Assembly (NCBI GenBank): GCA_963971405.1
Contig: OZ020485.1
Span: forward strand, 9,796,001-9,860,000
Length of the DNA stretch: 64,000 bases
Source of the DNA: Psococerastis gibbosa
Lineage: Eukaryota > Arthropoda > Insecta > Psocodea > Psocidae
Reading direction: 5' to 3'
Below are positions 23,586-34,627 of the stretch, piece after piece. Within the stretch, counting starts at the first letter, position 1. The number at the start of each line of letters is the position of its first letter. Below the pieces are notes generated by a model. It made no database searches, was not told the origin of the DNA, and was given only the letters and a program-made list of their open reading frames with translations. A program made the translations under genes and the position numbers.

Positions 23586-24564
23586 GCAAGTTCCCCCTTT
23601 TGCCCCTAATTTCTTCAAATTAAAAATCACTGATGACGAAAAATTCTAAACGATCATAAAAACATAAAATTTCCCAAAATTTGGTTGAAAAATGCGACCA
23701 GAAGGCGAAGGCATACTCACGGGCAAAAGCTGGTTTGGCCTGTCTCGAAACAGAGACGCTTCCCTCGCTGGTCCCTACGCTCGCTCGGCGAGAAGTAGAT
23801 GTCTTGAACCGAGTACCTGTACCAGGTATTGCTTCTTGTACTGCTGGGCTGGCCATAAACACACGTGTTTATAGCTGCACTTTGAATTTTATTGGCGATA
23901 TGGTATTTTAAATGGCATCCTCTGATTCATGGTGCATTCTCATGAACAGCATTCCGCGGTCTTGGTTGTTTATGGTCGACCATCGCCATTTGTCCATGAA
24001 ATCTTCATTATGCAACATCATCTTTTGCATTATTGGTGGGCCATTATTCTTCCCCCGCTTGGAAGAATAAAAATATAAGTACCTGTTTGTAGATATATGT
24101 TGCTGTTAATTAAGTTTTAGCTCCTGTCTGCGTTAATTCCAGCATTTCAAACATTCTTAGGAAATAAGTATTACATTTTTAATGGGATTGGTTCATTAGA
24201 AAAGTTATCAGAGGACATACGATAGGGTAAGTGAGGACTAATGAATATTAACTTAGCCATAAACGGCATTTTCTCCAATATATTCAATTAATTCGTACCA
24301 ATTGGCATAATTTACCTGTATATGAAGACAACATTAGTGCATATATTGTTGTATATATAATATATTGTATTCCCCTTCACTGTTACAGCAGAATTTCACC
24401 ATGTATTGTATTATTTGTATTTTTGTTGTGGAAGGAAATAAACACATTTATAATGTCAAAATTAAAAACAATGTAACCGGTTTGTATGGTATAGCAACAC
24501 TGAACAGAGATAAAGTGCACTTTTTATTCCTGATAATTCACATATTTATAGTACAAAGTTAGAA
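23586..24564. other. Unassigned intron sequence
   Basis: Plus-strand frames at 23681-23911 overlap in two registers without a domain. No window repeat recognised. Confidence 0.45.
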
Positions 24565-24720
24565 TTAATTATACGTCTTGTCTTGTGCGTACATTCTCCC
24601 CACAGATCTCTCGTGGTAAACCTTCTTTGTAGCTTGATCTGGAGGTAGCCTTTCGAAGTGTCCTAGCCACCAGATCCAGGCTCTTTCTACCTCAGATTTT
24701 ACCAGTTTTACCATGCCTTC
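24565..24720 (-). mobile_element. LINE 3' coding fragment
   Basis: The minus strand reads WWLGHFERLPPDQATKKVY, close to the region after the reverse transcriptase in insect LINEs (WLGHxxRxPxxxxxKKV). Short and isolated. The minisatellite adjoins it. Confidence 0.5.
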
Positions 24721-24727
24721 TGCTATA

Positions 24728-24962
24728 TAGCTGTAGCTATAGCTATATTGCTTATAGCCGTAGCTATAGCTATATTGCTTATAGCTGTAGCTATAGCTAT
24801 ATTGCTTATAGCCGTAGCTATAGCTATATTGCTTATAGCTGTAGCTATAGCTATATTGCTTACAGCTGTAGCTATAGCTATATTGCTTACAGCTGTAGCC
24901 ATAGCTATATTGCTTATAGCTGTAGCTATAGCTATATTGTTTATAGCCAAGGCCGTAGCTAG
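24728..24962. repeat. 27-bp minisatellite, about 8.7 units
   Basis: Units start at 24728, 24755, 24782, 24809, 24836, 24863, 24890 and 24917, plus a partial unit at 24944. The unit begins tagctgtagctatagctata. The first four alternate tagcTg and tagcCg, a 54-bp higher-order repeat. Later units carry a cagctg start. 27 is a multiple of 3, so long frames open on both strands (IAIAT.. and SYSYK.. repeats). These are by-products. Confidence 0.93.
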
Positions 24963-26261
24963 CATATTTTTTCGGGGGGGGGGGGGGGTTCAGACATTTC
25001 ATTGGATTACATAGTAGTTTTTATTTTTCCTCTCAAAATCCGATTCTATCTATAGTAAGATACTATAGTTGCTATTAGTATCAAGCCATTTCATTGACCC
25101 CGCATCGCCTCTGCAGCCCTACGATGCCGTCTTCAGATTAACATAACACTGGGTATAGGATCAAAGTATTTGCAATAAATAATACATTTAAACATTTGCT
25201 AAACTTATAGCTTCAGGAGAAAAGAATACATCTAGAAAACCACAGAATCAAATTCAGAAAAGTTTTGACGTTGACGTTCTAGGCGTGTTGAGGGAAAAAC
25301 CGTGCACCGGTGTGTGGTCGCCATCACCTTCAGGCCAGATTCAATAATCTTCTGAAGTTGACCCATTTGCTGCAATGAAAAAGAAACGTCCGCAACTCGT
25401 CTGTATATATACCGGGCTTTAGAAGTGCATCGGTTAGGAGTACTTGACGGCACCCCATGCTCCAAGAGACCTATGGCCCCCACCAACACTATTTGTTACG
25501 CATATACTGTATGTTACGTACTTTACTGCACGTGCTGTCTCTACAAATTTTCTTCTGTATCCACCAGACCATACAACTGTGCTTTATGAGGCTGCCATTA
25601 TGAGGAAAGGGGTAGTTGAGTGATGCAGGGGAGTGACCGCCCCGACGACGTCTGCTGCAGCGCAGGAGCAAAGACCTGCCTCAATGCAGTAGTAAACGTA
25701 CTCGTAAAACTGCTGCTGCTCTAGTCATTGCCCCCTGCAGCTGCATACCCCTCTTCCCCCCCACCCGCTCGGCTGCCGGACTCAGGGGGCGTACGAGAAA
25801 AAAGTCCGCCGGGCTAGCTGGGCTGTGATATACTGCGTTGGCGTCACCAAGGCTATGAGTTATGACAGTCTTGACACTCTTGACTTCATAGGCATCGCCA
25901 GCTATGGGCAGGGTGGAGGTGACTGCTCCCCTCTAGAGGGTAGTTGCCCCCTACCCCCCCCCCCTACTTGGAGGTATAAAATTGTTCAGGGCATTTTCAT
26001 CGCCGCTTCCAGTTGAGTAAGTCACAAATCGTTGATAAGGTGTCCCCATTGTAAATGACAGTTCTTGTCCAAAGCTGGCGGCACCCTTGCTTGTATTCTT
26101 CCTTGAGCTCAGTGGAATCGGTTTAGCCTAGGCGGGAAATTTCTTGGGTGGCCGCAAATTGACCTCTCCAACATAGAATCCCACACTGACATTCCCAATT
26201 TACGTAACTACAAGAGTCTACGTCCCGTAGGAAATAGGTACCCCGAAATCCGTTGTTTTTG
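24963..26261. other. Unassigned intron sequence, about 1.3 kb
   Basis: A G run of about 15 at 24974-24989 and C runs near 25760 and 25960 lie in GC-rich patches. No gene supported. Confidence 0.45.
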
Positions 26262-26545
26262 CAAACTTCTTATTTTTTGTTAAATTAATAAAGACTTGGC
26301 TCATTTAAATTGTAGAAGACCATTTCATGCATCATATAGTCGGGTATTTTTATTTTTTCGTAGCGTAGCTTTCTCATTAAAATTATTGTGGACTAAAATT
26401 CCACGTAAAATTTATACTGTACCATGAGAAAACTGCAAAAACAAAAATTAATAATACCCTATTACTGTATGTGTTGCATAAGTAGTCTCCTATACAAGTT
26501 AAATGAACAAATATTTTAATAACTTGATTAGTACCTCTTAAACGG
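26262..26545 (-). mobile_element. MITE-K copy 4
   Basis: Reverse copy: aaattgtagaagaccatttc with atgcatcatatag at the left, ttgcataagtagtctcctat at the right, aattattgtggactaaaatt inside. Confidence 0.6.
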
Positions 26546-27014
26546 GACTAAGTTGAATGAATGAATATTTATTTGCAAAAAACTAGGTACACTTACAGTG
26601 GTGCAGAAAAACTTTATGCCACCAAACCTCCTCTTGCAATTTTTTTATTTAGTTACTATGGCAACTTTACCTGACCACTTTCGTATTCCGTGTATCATTG
26701 TCGTGACGATTGAGCAAAAATCTGAGGTATGTTTTCAGTGGTAAATTAGGATTTTATTCTGGTAAAAGCATGCGAATACGAGTGGTATTTATTGAAACAT
26801 GACAGGCTCCGTGTTAAAGCAGTGGCGTTTCACTGTTGCATGAAATCTTGCGTTATTATGCTTGTCTGTAACCTCCGTTTTTTTTTCTTCGATTATGTCT
26901 ACGATAAATGGACTGCAGCATGCAATTTTTCTAGTAAATAATGTGTTGGCCTGAAAATATACTACGGGGTTGCAGGAAGTGTTGAGGGCAAATCGGACCC
27001 CCTATAGCAGGTTT
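26546..27014. other. Unassigned intron sequence
   Basis: Nothing recognised. Confidence 0.45.
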
Positions 27015-27740
27015 TTTGCTTTCCAATTTATACGAAGTATAAAGAAAGCTTTGTGATGGTCGAAATTTCCGATTCCGAGATTTCAACTGAATTACACGTT
27101 TTGAGGTCCCAGGAACCCAAAAAAGGGGTTTTTATGAAATGTCTGTCTGTCGCTCTGTCTGTCTGTATGTCTGTTCATCTATTTCCGGGCAAACTACTCG
27201 GCCGATTATGATGAAATTTTGCATGTAGGTTCACAAAAATCATGCCTCGAGACCAATTTTTATTATTTTGGGCTAACTCAATTTGAGGGGGGGGTTTTAC
27301 TCTCAAAATACTCCAAAAAAACGTCTAAAAAAATTGTTTCTCAAAAACGGCTCCAACGATTTCTTTTAAATTCACATATATTGTAGTCGTTATTAATGTT
27401 AACAAAATGCGGGGAGTCGTTTGCCCCTTGATTGTTTGCTTCTGGAGGTAAAAAAATAACTAAAGTTTAATGAAAAATAAATCATTTTTCTGCGAAACCT
27501 TTCTGTCGTTGATTTCTACCTTCAGGCATGTTATAGGTGTTAAATTGAGTAACGAAACCGGACAGGTTGCTTTCCCAAAAAACTATTTGGTTTGTGCAAA
27601 AAAATGTTTTTGAAAAAATTAAAATTCACGCTCAAATGCATTGCGTGCCCTGCCATTATTGCTGTGTGGTAATGTAATGTAATGTCTGACCTATCTAGAA
27701 TTTAATTCACCTCCAGTGGCGTCAGGTGGAAAACCCAAGC
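27015..27740 (+). mobile_element. MITE-C copy e, lacking the 3' end
   Basis: GCTTTCCAATTTATACGAAG at 27018, body collinear to ctccagtggcgtcaggtgga, then breaks off before the poly-C block. Confidence 0.78.
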
Positions 27741-28280
27741 AAAGAAAATCCCCTCGAGAGAGTTCTCTATGAGAAAAAATAGTAATAATGTTAAAAGTAA
27801 CCAGTAACGCTTAAGTGAATACAATATGCTACGTATGTACCCCATTAAAAAAAAAGTTTTTATATTTTGGTAAGGGAGTGGCCATAGCATTATGAACATA
27901 ATGTAAGCCTTTCCCTTCAAATGAAAAAAAAAAAAAATCTATTTTTTTTCTTTCAAATACCCAACTTTGAGACACATAATGAACGCACTAATTAAATTCT
28001 TGCTGGAAATTTCCTTTGAGAAGTCAGCATCTCACAATTCCTTTGACCCTCCAGACTGCCGTTGTGTTTCAGAGGACATCAGCTGCTTTCAAAGTTTCGC
28101 ATTAATTATTTTGAGTTGGGATTGTTCTGTTTGAAGTACACAGTTAGCTGTAATTTATATAAAATGGATGCTGGAGTGAGTTGCAAACCGGTCCAGACGT
28201 AGCTGGCTGGAGCATGGTTTTAACTTATCAAATTATTAATGGAAACTGCTTGCCAATGCTCTAGAAATCAATTGTTCAAT
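27741..28280. other. Unassigned intron sequence
   Basis: AT-rich with A and T runs near 27930. Nothing recognised. Confidence 0.45.
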
Positions 28281-28600
28281 CAGTTCTGTCCTATTTATAC
28301 CTAAGTAGTAGGAAAGCTTTGGGATCGTTGAACTGTTTCGAGATTTTAACGGACTTACACGGTTTAAGGCAGCAGGTGACTTCGGTGGCAAGATGTTGTG
28401 CGTGCTTGTACTTGTGCGAGTCTCAGCACACATTGCAATCGGAGACGTGTCGTAACTCGACACAAGTACTTATATAGCATGTAACTTAGTGAGGATATTA
28501 AAGGGGTTAATCGGATACATTCATTAAATTGTTTGTACGTGATTAACCTTTAAAAAAAAGTACCAAAAAGTGGTTTTTACTAAATGTCTGTCTATACAGG
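28281..28600 (+). mobile_element. MITE-C 5' fragment split by repeat-F
   Basis: 28281-28375 (gtcctatttatacctaagta, cgagattttaacggacttac) and 28559-28600 (agtaccaaaaagtggttttt, actaaatgtctgtc) are successive MITE-C segments. Confidence 0.65.
28376..28558 (+). mobile_element. Repeat-F copy 4, inside MITE-C
   Basis: tgacttcggtggcaagatgt, gtacttgtgcgagtctcagc, gacgtgtcgtaactcgacac and cattcattaaattgtttgta, ending in eight A. Confidence 0.75.
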
Positions 28601-29317
28601 CCTATACAGGTTATATATTCTTCTCATGTTGTATATCCCACACCTTTATCGAGTAGATCGATTTCTAAAAAACCGTACAATTCTCGGAAAGTTATTTGCA
28701 ACAAATAGAGGGGGAGGCTTGTTGATCTTGCCCTGTATGCTAATATACGCTCTGTCAAGCATTGGCGAATTGGGGGAGGTTGGAGACGCGTCCCGGCTGT
28801 CTAGACGGTAACCAGGGAGGGGGGGGGGGTGTGGAAGTACTGAGGGGGTGCGTCGATGCAGAGCTGCGCCTGTACGCACCGGGGGGGGGGGGCGCGGGAG
28901 GGGGAGGCTTGTAGGCCTATCCGGGGAGGCAGATGGCCGGACTTGTTCTGTTGCATTTCACCCCTGTTATATTGATTAATAGAATACACTGGACATGACT
29001 TGTCTGTTTTCTAATAATAAAATGAACTGAGTTGTCTGCTTCTGAATTCTATCACAGTCAGTATGACCCAGGGCTCTAAATACGCAATTATAAGAGAACT
29101 GACGTTGCCGAATTCTAAAATTTAAATTTGAGTGCTGTCACGTGCCATGATAACTTTCGATTAATTAGCGTAAGCCTCCGGGGCCACACTAATGTAATTA
29201 GATTAAGAGGAAATCATCCCCACTACCAGTTTTGTTTTACAAAGTCGAATTTCATTGGAAATAGTTTATTGTAGAGCCATCGAAAATGCTACGCTATGTA
29301 CTGGGCATGGATTATCA
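28601..29317. other. Unassigned stretch with G-rich patches
   Basis: G runs at 28816-28827 and 28880-28891. No gene recognised. Confidence 0.45.
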
Positions 29318-30172
29318 AAAATTTCTACAAAAAACAATTTTTTTGTTCAAAACCAAGTCTTTGTTTGGGATGAAACCTGTTCGGTTTTGTTACTTTATTG
29401 AACACCTAAAACATACCTGAAGGTAGAAAGCATCGATAGAAGGTTCCACAGAAAAATTATTTTTTGGTCATTTTTCATGAAAATTGCGTATTTTTATTTT
29501 ATTTTTACCCCCAGAACCAAACAACCAAGGGGCATGTGACCTATAGCGTTTTGTTAGCATTAATAGCGACTAATATATATGTGAATGTGAAAAGTTCGAC
29601 CCGTTTTTGGAAAAAAAATGTTTAGCCTTTTTTTGGAGTTTTTTTTTTAGGGTGAAACCCCCAAAATTGAATTGGCCCAAAATAAAAATAAAAATGGTTC
29701 CGAGGTATGATTTTTGTGAACGTACATGCCAAATTTTATCAAAATCGACCGAGTACAGTTGTAGTAAAAAGTGTCAGTGCCAGACGAAGCGCCAGACAGA
29801 CAGTGGCGGCGCTAAGGGGGTGCCCGAGGGGGCCTGCCCCCCCCCCCAACAGTTTCTCCGGCCCCTCCGGGGCCCCCCCCACTTTTGAGATATTTTACAT
29901 GTTGTTAAGTTGCAGAATTATTGAACGGTATACCTACTCCCAATGTAAAATGTTTTGTTTTTTCATTGGCCCACCCAGATAGAAGTCATGCCCCCCCTTG
30001 GCCCCACCGCCTTAAAATTTCTAGCGCCGCCACTGCAGACAGACCTTTCGTGAAAACCACTTTTTTGGATTCCTGGTAGCTGAAACTGCGTAAATCCCTT
30101 GAAATCTGGGAATCGGAAATTTTGATCGTCACAAAGCTATCCTTTTACTACGTATAAATAGTAAAGGAAAAA
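29318..30172 (-). mobile_element. MITE-C copy f, carrying a hAT-type MITE
   Basis: Reverse copy from the aacacctaaaacatacctga segment to ttactacgtataaatagtaa. The 3' end is missing. The GTCTGTC tract is split by the hAT-type element at 29801-30035. Confidence 0.75.
29801..30035. mobile_element. hAT-type MITE with exact 8-bp target duplication
   Basis: Ends are CAGTGGCGGCGCTA and the exact inverse TAGCGCCGCCACTG. cagacaga is duplicated at 29793-29800 and 30036-30043. The 8-bp duplication and CAGTGGCG ends are hAT hallmarks. 235 bp, GC-rich, with C runs and no transposase. Confidence 0.9.
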
Positions 30173-30175
30173 TGT

Positions 30176-30535
30176 CTAAAGGTTAATAGTCTACGTTTTA
30201 TGACCCCTATACCTGGCCGGCCGCCTGTCTGAACGGAAAGGCATGTAAATGCCGATGCCGAGCAGACAGCATCAGTCACAGCTCGCTAGTTGTCTAGCCG
30301 TCTGCTACTCTTGCACCAACCATATCAATTTTTCAAGGCTGCTGCTCTGTTTTAACCCCCCTCCTCCCCCCCCCCCCATCATCATCTTCAATCTGTCTGG
30401 CTCTCCCATCACAATTCTATGTAGAACTGTTGTTGTCTGGGGAGAAGGGGGGGGGGGGTCAGGGCCCTGGGGGTCCCCCTCCTGAAATTGGTTTACATGA
30501 AATATAAATGAACTGGATGATTAGTTAATAATCAT
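30176..30535. other. Unassigned stretch
   Basis: C-rich and G-rich homopolymer runs at about 30358-30377 and 30446-30458. Nothing else recognised. Confidence 0.45.
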
Positions 30536-30815
30536 TTTTACCACATCCTTGTCGAATGCCAAAACCTCACCCGCTACAGAACCTGGCCCCCACAAACATC
30601 CCTCTCAGCCCTACTACGTGACGACGAAACCGCTACCCGAACTATCCTCTCATTTTTGACTACTACGAGCCACATCAACCTCCTATAATATCCAGAAACT
30701 GAAAAAAACAAACTTACATTAACGAACCTAACCTACCGTACCTAACCATATAATATACCTGGGCGTGTGTGGCCTAGACGGCATTGCGCCCCAAAAACAA
30801 AAACAAAACAAAAAA
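30536..30815 (+). mobile_element. LINE 3' end with A-rich tail
   Basis: The plus strand reads HHILVECQNLTRYRTW and then LSALLRDDETATRTILSFL before a stop, like the segment after RNase H in insect LINEs (HILxxCxxLxxYR). It is followed by a 3' UTR and a caaaaacaaaaacaaaac tail near 30790-30812. Confidence 0.7.
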
Positions 30816-31030
30816 TTATTTTAGGTACATTGGTTACTATACTGTATACATTGCAGTATTATATGGTATACTGACATTAAATTAACTTTGTTTGAAGAGG
30901 TAACCTACACGATATAACCGAATATAACTTAAATTAATTAAATGTCAGTGTTATTTGTATACAAGGTGTGCCAATCAAGTACCCGGGCTGGAACTATAAC
31001 TGTCAGGGCTTCCATCGGAGAGAAATGGTA

Positions 31031-31164
31031 GTAGTAGTAGTGTTCGTCGGGTTAATAACGACTTAGGCCTCATATTTGGGCCCATAGAGCGACTCCGACT
31101 TGACTGTCCTATGCCAGCCCATAGGACAGTGGACCTCCCGATTATAGTGGATTCCGAACCACTT
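31031..31164 (-). mobile_element. Retroposon-H1 3' end inside the mariner
   Basis: Exact 14-bp duplication ggagagaaatggta at 31017-31030 and 31165-31178. The left side is a GTAGTAGTAG tract (the tail, reverse), followed by tgttcgtcgggttaataacg. 5'-truncated, as expected for target-primed insertion. Confidence 0.85.
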
Positions 31165-31331
31165 GGAGAGAAATGGTACTTATTGGTCAATGACCTCTTC
31201 ACTTTGATCTTCAATACCTTGCAATTTCATTTTTTTCAGTCAGTTGGTTTGCCATTGACGCCCTTCGGATGTGTACCATGTTGTTACACTTTGCCGGGGT
31301 AATGGCTGGTACAAGTATTGAGCAGCGTTAA

Positions 31332-31704
31332 ACCGGCTAGGGCTAAATACAATGACGTGGCAGCAGACATTCAAGACTTAGCCGGGGTTTCCACCGACCT
31401 CGCCTTGCAGAATGCAAGTGGCATTGACGGAAATGTTTGTTTTACTCTATGCCATAGTTAAAATTGTTCAATGATCATAGAGTAAAATCACAAACAAACA
31501 AACTAAAATTAAAAAATGGCGTCGTGGGATATGTTAATTACAAACATTTTAATAGATTTCTATAAAAAGAAAAACAAACATTTCCGTCAATGTCATTTGC
31601 ATTCTGCAATGCGAGGTCGGTGGAAACACCGCCTAAGTTTTGAATGTCTGTTACCACGTCACCGTATTTGTATTTAGCCCTAGCCGGTCGGTGGAAACCG
31701 CGCC
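31332..31704. mobile_element. MITE-I copy 2 inside the mariner
   Basis: TTAA at 31328-31331 and 31705-31708. The right end ggtcggtggaaaccgcgcc is complete; the left end begins at accggctagggc, short by about 18 bp. The inverted blocks GACGTGGCAGCAGACATTCA and TGAATGTCTGTTACCACGTC are present. Confidence 0.8.
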
Positions 31705-31708
31705 TTAA

Positions 31709-32310
31709 GAAAAACACACCCACACAAAGTTTCCAATTTTTGACAGAGGCTTATGGCCAAAATGTACTGTTGCGTACAACTGTGTTTGAGTGGCACAAAA
31801 TATTTAGTGGTGACCGGGAAGAGGTTATAGACAAAGCGCGTCCTGGACGACCATTCTCAATGAGAACGAACGAAATGGTGTCGAAAATTAACGGAATTGT
31901 CCGGAAAGATTGATGTCTTTCAATAAGAATGATAGCTGAAATGATAAACAGTAATAAAAAAAAAAACGGTGCGACGGACTGATCATGACAAAAGTGAGTG
32001 CGAAATTGGTAACTAAAATCCTTTCGCAGGAATAGAAAGACCGAACAGAAAGAGCGGACAGACAAGTCACTGTGTTTGAACATGGCCCTTATTCCCTAGA
32101 TCTGTCCCCCTGTGACATCTTCCTCTTCCCTAAAATCAAATCTGTCTTGAAAGGAACGTTTGGAGTCGATGGATGAGGTGAAGGCGGAAACGGCGGAGCT
32201 GCTCCACAGCCTCAGACTTAATGACCTGCAGCATTGTTTTAAACAGTGGAAAATCAGCATGCAGCCACGTGTAGATAGGGAAGGAGTGTATGTTGATGGT
32301 GACAATTAAT
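31709..32310 (+). pseudogene. Mariner transposase remnant
   Basis: Reads LTEAYGQNVLLRTTVFEWHK, then ARPGRPFSMRTNE (the helix-turn-helix and the GRPR-like hinge). After a break comes YSLDLSPCDIFLFPKIK (the third catalytic Asp region of mariner D,D34D), then LQHCFKQWKISMQPRVDR and VYVDGDN with a stop at 32308-32310. A stop follows IVRKD at 31911, and the central region with the first two Asp residues is gone: about 600 bp remain of roughly 1,035. It cannot make an active enzyme. Confidence 0.9.
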
Positions 32311-32404
32311 AAAATTAAGTAATATTAAATAAACCGCTTTTATTGCCCCAGTCCGGGTATTTAATTGGAACACCTCGTATACCATATAATACCGCTAGAT
32401 AGTT

Positions 32405-32600
32405 CTGTAGCTGTGCTAACCTGTCTGTCTAACAATACGAATCTTGTCAATTAGACTAATTAGAGCATGAGTAGAGAATTTGGAGATGACTGTGTGCCGA
32501 GCTTTTGGTCCAGCGGTTAAGACGACGCCCCGTTTAGGCGTAGATCGTGGGTTCGAATCCCGCCAAGTCTAGGTTTTTCCATAACTTATATTATAACTTA
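32405..32600 (+). mobile_element. SINE-A copy 3 (tRNA-derived)
   Basis: A box TGGTCCAGCGGTTAAG and B box GGGTTCGAATCCCGCC, with the caatacgaatcttgtca lead shared with copy 1. tRNA-like D, anticodon and T arms can be drawn. No matching acceptor stem. Confidence 0.75.
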
Positions 32601-32623
32601 AGTTACTATACTGTACATTCAGT

Positions 32624-32842
32624 CAGGACATGTAGAGTAGTGGTACAGACTCCATCTTTCACCCAAAAGCTTATTGGTTCGAGTCCTACACCAGCTACAT
32701 TTTCTGGTCATGCTTCGGATGCTATGTAAAGCAGGCGGTCCCGTGCCTTCCTAGTTGGGTGTAAGAGAGGGCTTTATAGCCCTTACTCCGCTAGGTTGGC
32801 TTGGTAATAGAACAAAAAAGTCAATATTTATTTATTTATTTA
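32624..32842 (+). mobile_element. SINE-B copy
   Basis: Full order of the family from acatgtagagtagtggtaca to the tagaacaaaaaagtcaatat tail with TTTATTTATTTATTTA. Confidence 0.8.
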
Positions 32843-33497
32843 CATTGAAACGGAACAAGTCGCTAAAGGAAAGTTTCATAATTTCTATAGGTACGTGAAA
32901 CTACAGTACGTATAATACAAGTATAATATAGTTTCAAAAAAAAATCTTTTCTTATATATATCCACGGGCATTTGCCGTGTGACCATGTGTGACGTAATTA
33001 CAGGGAGCGTCATTAGTCAATTTTTCTAAATTGTTAGTCTATGTTAGTTAACGTTCGTTAACGTTAGTTAACGTTAGTTAGGTTAGCTGTGTATGTGTAA
33101 TGGGTTAGGTTTAGGTGCCTTAATGCTTATTCATGAATATTTTAAGGGTAGAGCTGTTTTTATATCTATTCGTAGGTTATTATAGGTATTAAGTAGACTT
33201 AGACGGGACAACTGAGTAGATTCGCTGCAGAGGAATATTATAGGGGGGGGGGGGCTATCTATGTACATCCCAGGCCCTTAAGATGGCCTTCAACAACTCA
33301 GTCAATCAACTATTTCCTAGCGTAGACGGGTGGTTCTCGCCATAAGCCCAATACAGTCAAAATTAAGCTTCTACGATGGCCACCAGAGACTCAGGCAATC
33401 AAAAATTCCCGCAGTTGTGACCCAAAGTTAAGTCCGCAGAACCTCTTTGCATCATTTCTGTTGTCATTTTTGCATGAGCAAAAGCAAATTTCGGGAC
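32843..33497. other. Unassigned stretch between SINE-B copies
   Basis: Holds the 10-bp tandem repeat and a G run at 33243-33254. No gene recognised. Confidence 0.5.
33043..33082 (+). repeat. 10-bp tandem repeat, four units
   Basis: gttagttaac, gttcgttaac, gttagttaac, gttagttagg in a row. The last runs into ggttag. Only a single TTAGG-like unit, so not telomeric sequence. Confidence 0.8.
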
Positions 33498-33705
33498 ATT
33501 TAGAGTAGTGGTACGGACTCAGACTTTCACCCGAAAGGTTGTTGGTTCTAGTCCTACACTTCCTAAATTTTCTGGCCATGCTTCGGAGGGCATGTAATGC
33601 AGGCGGTCCCGGGCCTTCCTAGTTGAGTGTAAGAGAGGACTTTATAGCCCTAACTCCGGTTGGCTAAGTAATAGAACAAAAAAGTCCTTATTTATATAAA
33701 TTTGG
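33498..33705 (+). mobile_element. SINE-B copy
   Basis: ttagagtagtggtacggact, tcacccgaaaggttgttggt, gcaggcggtcccgggccttc and the aatagaacaaaaaagtcctt tail. Confidence 0.8.
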
Positions 33706-33830
33706 AGCTCTAAATAAATAAATACATGCCGAAAAAAAATATAGATACATTTCTAGTCCCCAAGAGTCTCTCTCTTAAAGTCACACGTTTATCTATTCAG
33801 GCCTATTTATCGTGCCCTTATCAGCATTTT

Positions 33831-34627
33831 TTTTTGCTTTCCAATCTATAGGCCTACGTTGGTATAATATATAATATAAGGAAAGCTATGTTGAAATTTT
33901 CTGTTTCGAGATTTCAGCGGATTTACACGTTTTGAGGTCCCAGGTACCCAAAAAAGTAGTTTATACGAAATGTCTGTCTGTCGGTCTGTTCGTCGACTTG
34001 TGGGTAAACTACTAGGTTGATTTTGTTTAAATTTATCATGTAGTTCCACAAAAATTACATCTCGGGGAAAAACTTTTAAATTCTGCTAACTCAATTCTGG
34101 GGGTTTGACCCTAAAAAAAAGACTAAACCATTTTTTTCTCAAAAACGGCTCCAACTATATATTTTAAATTCACATATATTGTATATCTTTTAATTTTGGG
34201 GAGCTATACCCTACAAAAATTAAAAACCACGTTTAAAATTTATTTTTCGAAAAGGATTTTCTTTAAATTCTGTATTCTGTATGAATGTAGTTTATAAAAA
34301 TATATTTCAATTAAACTATATCGTTGTTATGTACAGTTAGGTGTAAGAGAGGGCCATAGGCCCTAATCTCGTTGTATCTACATATTTTTTTTTTTTAAAT
34401 AAAGACTTTATTATTATTATAATTATATTATAAAGCGTATTTCAGTCGTTAATAATTTAAACAATACCCAATGTACCGCTTGCCCCTTGATAGTTATATA
34501 CTACTAGTAATTAGTATTTACTAATCATATCCATCGTTATTTTAGTCACCAGTAATCACTAATTAATACGAATACTATTGTAGTTGATAAATTGGAAAGC
34601 ATATACGGGTTCACTCGTATCGCTTCT
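33831..34627 (+). mobile_element. MITE-C copy g (diverged) with a nested SINE-E tail
   Basis: GCTTTCCAATCTATAGG at 33836, GATAAATTGGAAAGC ending at 34600, tail to about 34627. The middle is diverged, and 34326-34428 is a SINE-E 3' end. Confidence 0.72.
34326..34428 (+). mobile_element. SINE-E 3' part, inside MITE-C
   Basis: gttaggtgtaagagagggcc, cctaatctcgttgtatctac, AATAAAGACTTTATTATTAT: same order as at 8296-8425. Confidence 0.65.

Larger units (their letters stand above)
30962..32377 (+). mobile_element. Decayed mariner transposon with two nested insertions
   Basis: Ends CAAGGTGTGCCAATCAAGTA and the inverted AATTGGAACACCTCG, about 30-bp inverted repeats, with TA (in TATA) on both sides. 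Between them are a transposase remnant (31709-32310), a retroposon-H1 tail (31031-31164) and a MITE-I (31332-31704). Without the two insertions and their duplications the element would be about 0.9 kb, shorter than the usual 1.3 kb, because much of the transposase is lost. Confidence 0.9.

Noticed and set aside
24728-24962. CRISPR-like array
   Set aside because: Units are contiguous without unique spacers, and the surrounding gene is a spliced animal gene.
24565-25002. 145-codon minus-strand frame with SYSYKQYS repeats, and its mirror frames
   Set aside because: Produced by the 27-bp minisatellite, whose unit is a multiple of three, with no stop in several registers.
33043-33087. Interstitial telomere repeat
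   Set aside because: The unit is a 10-mer gttagttaac, with only one TTAGG-like occurrence.
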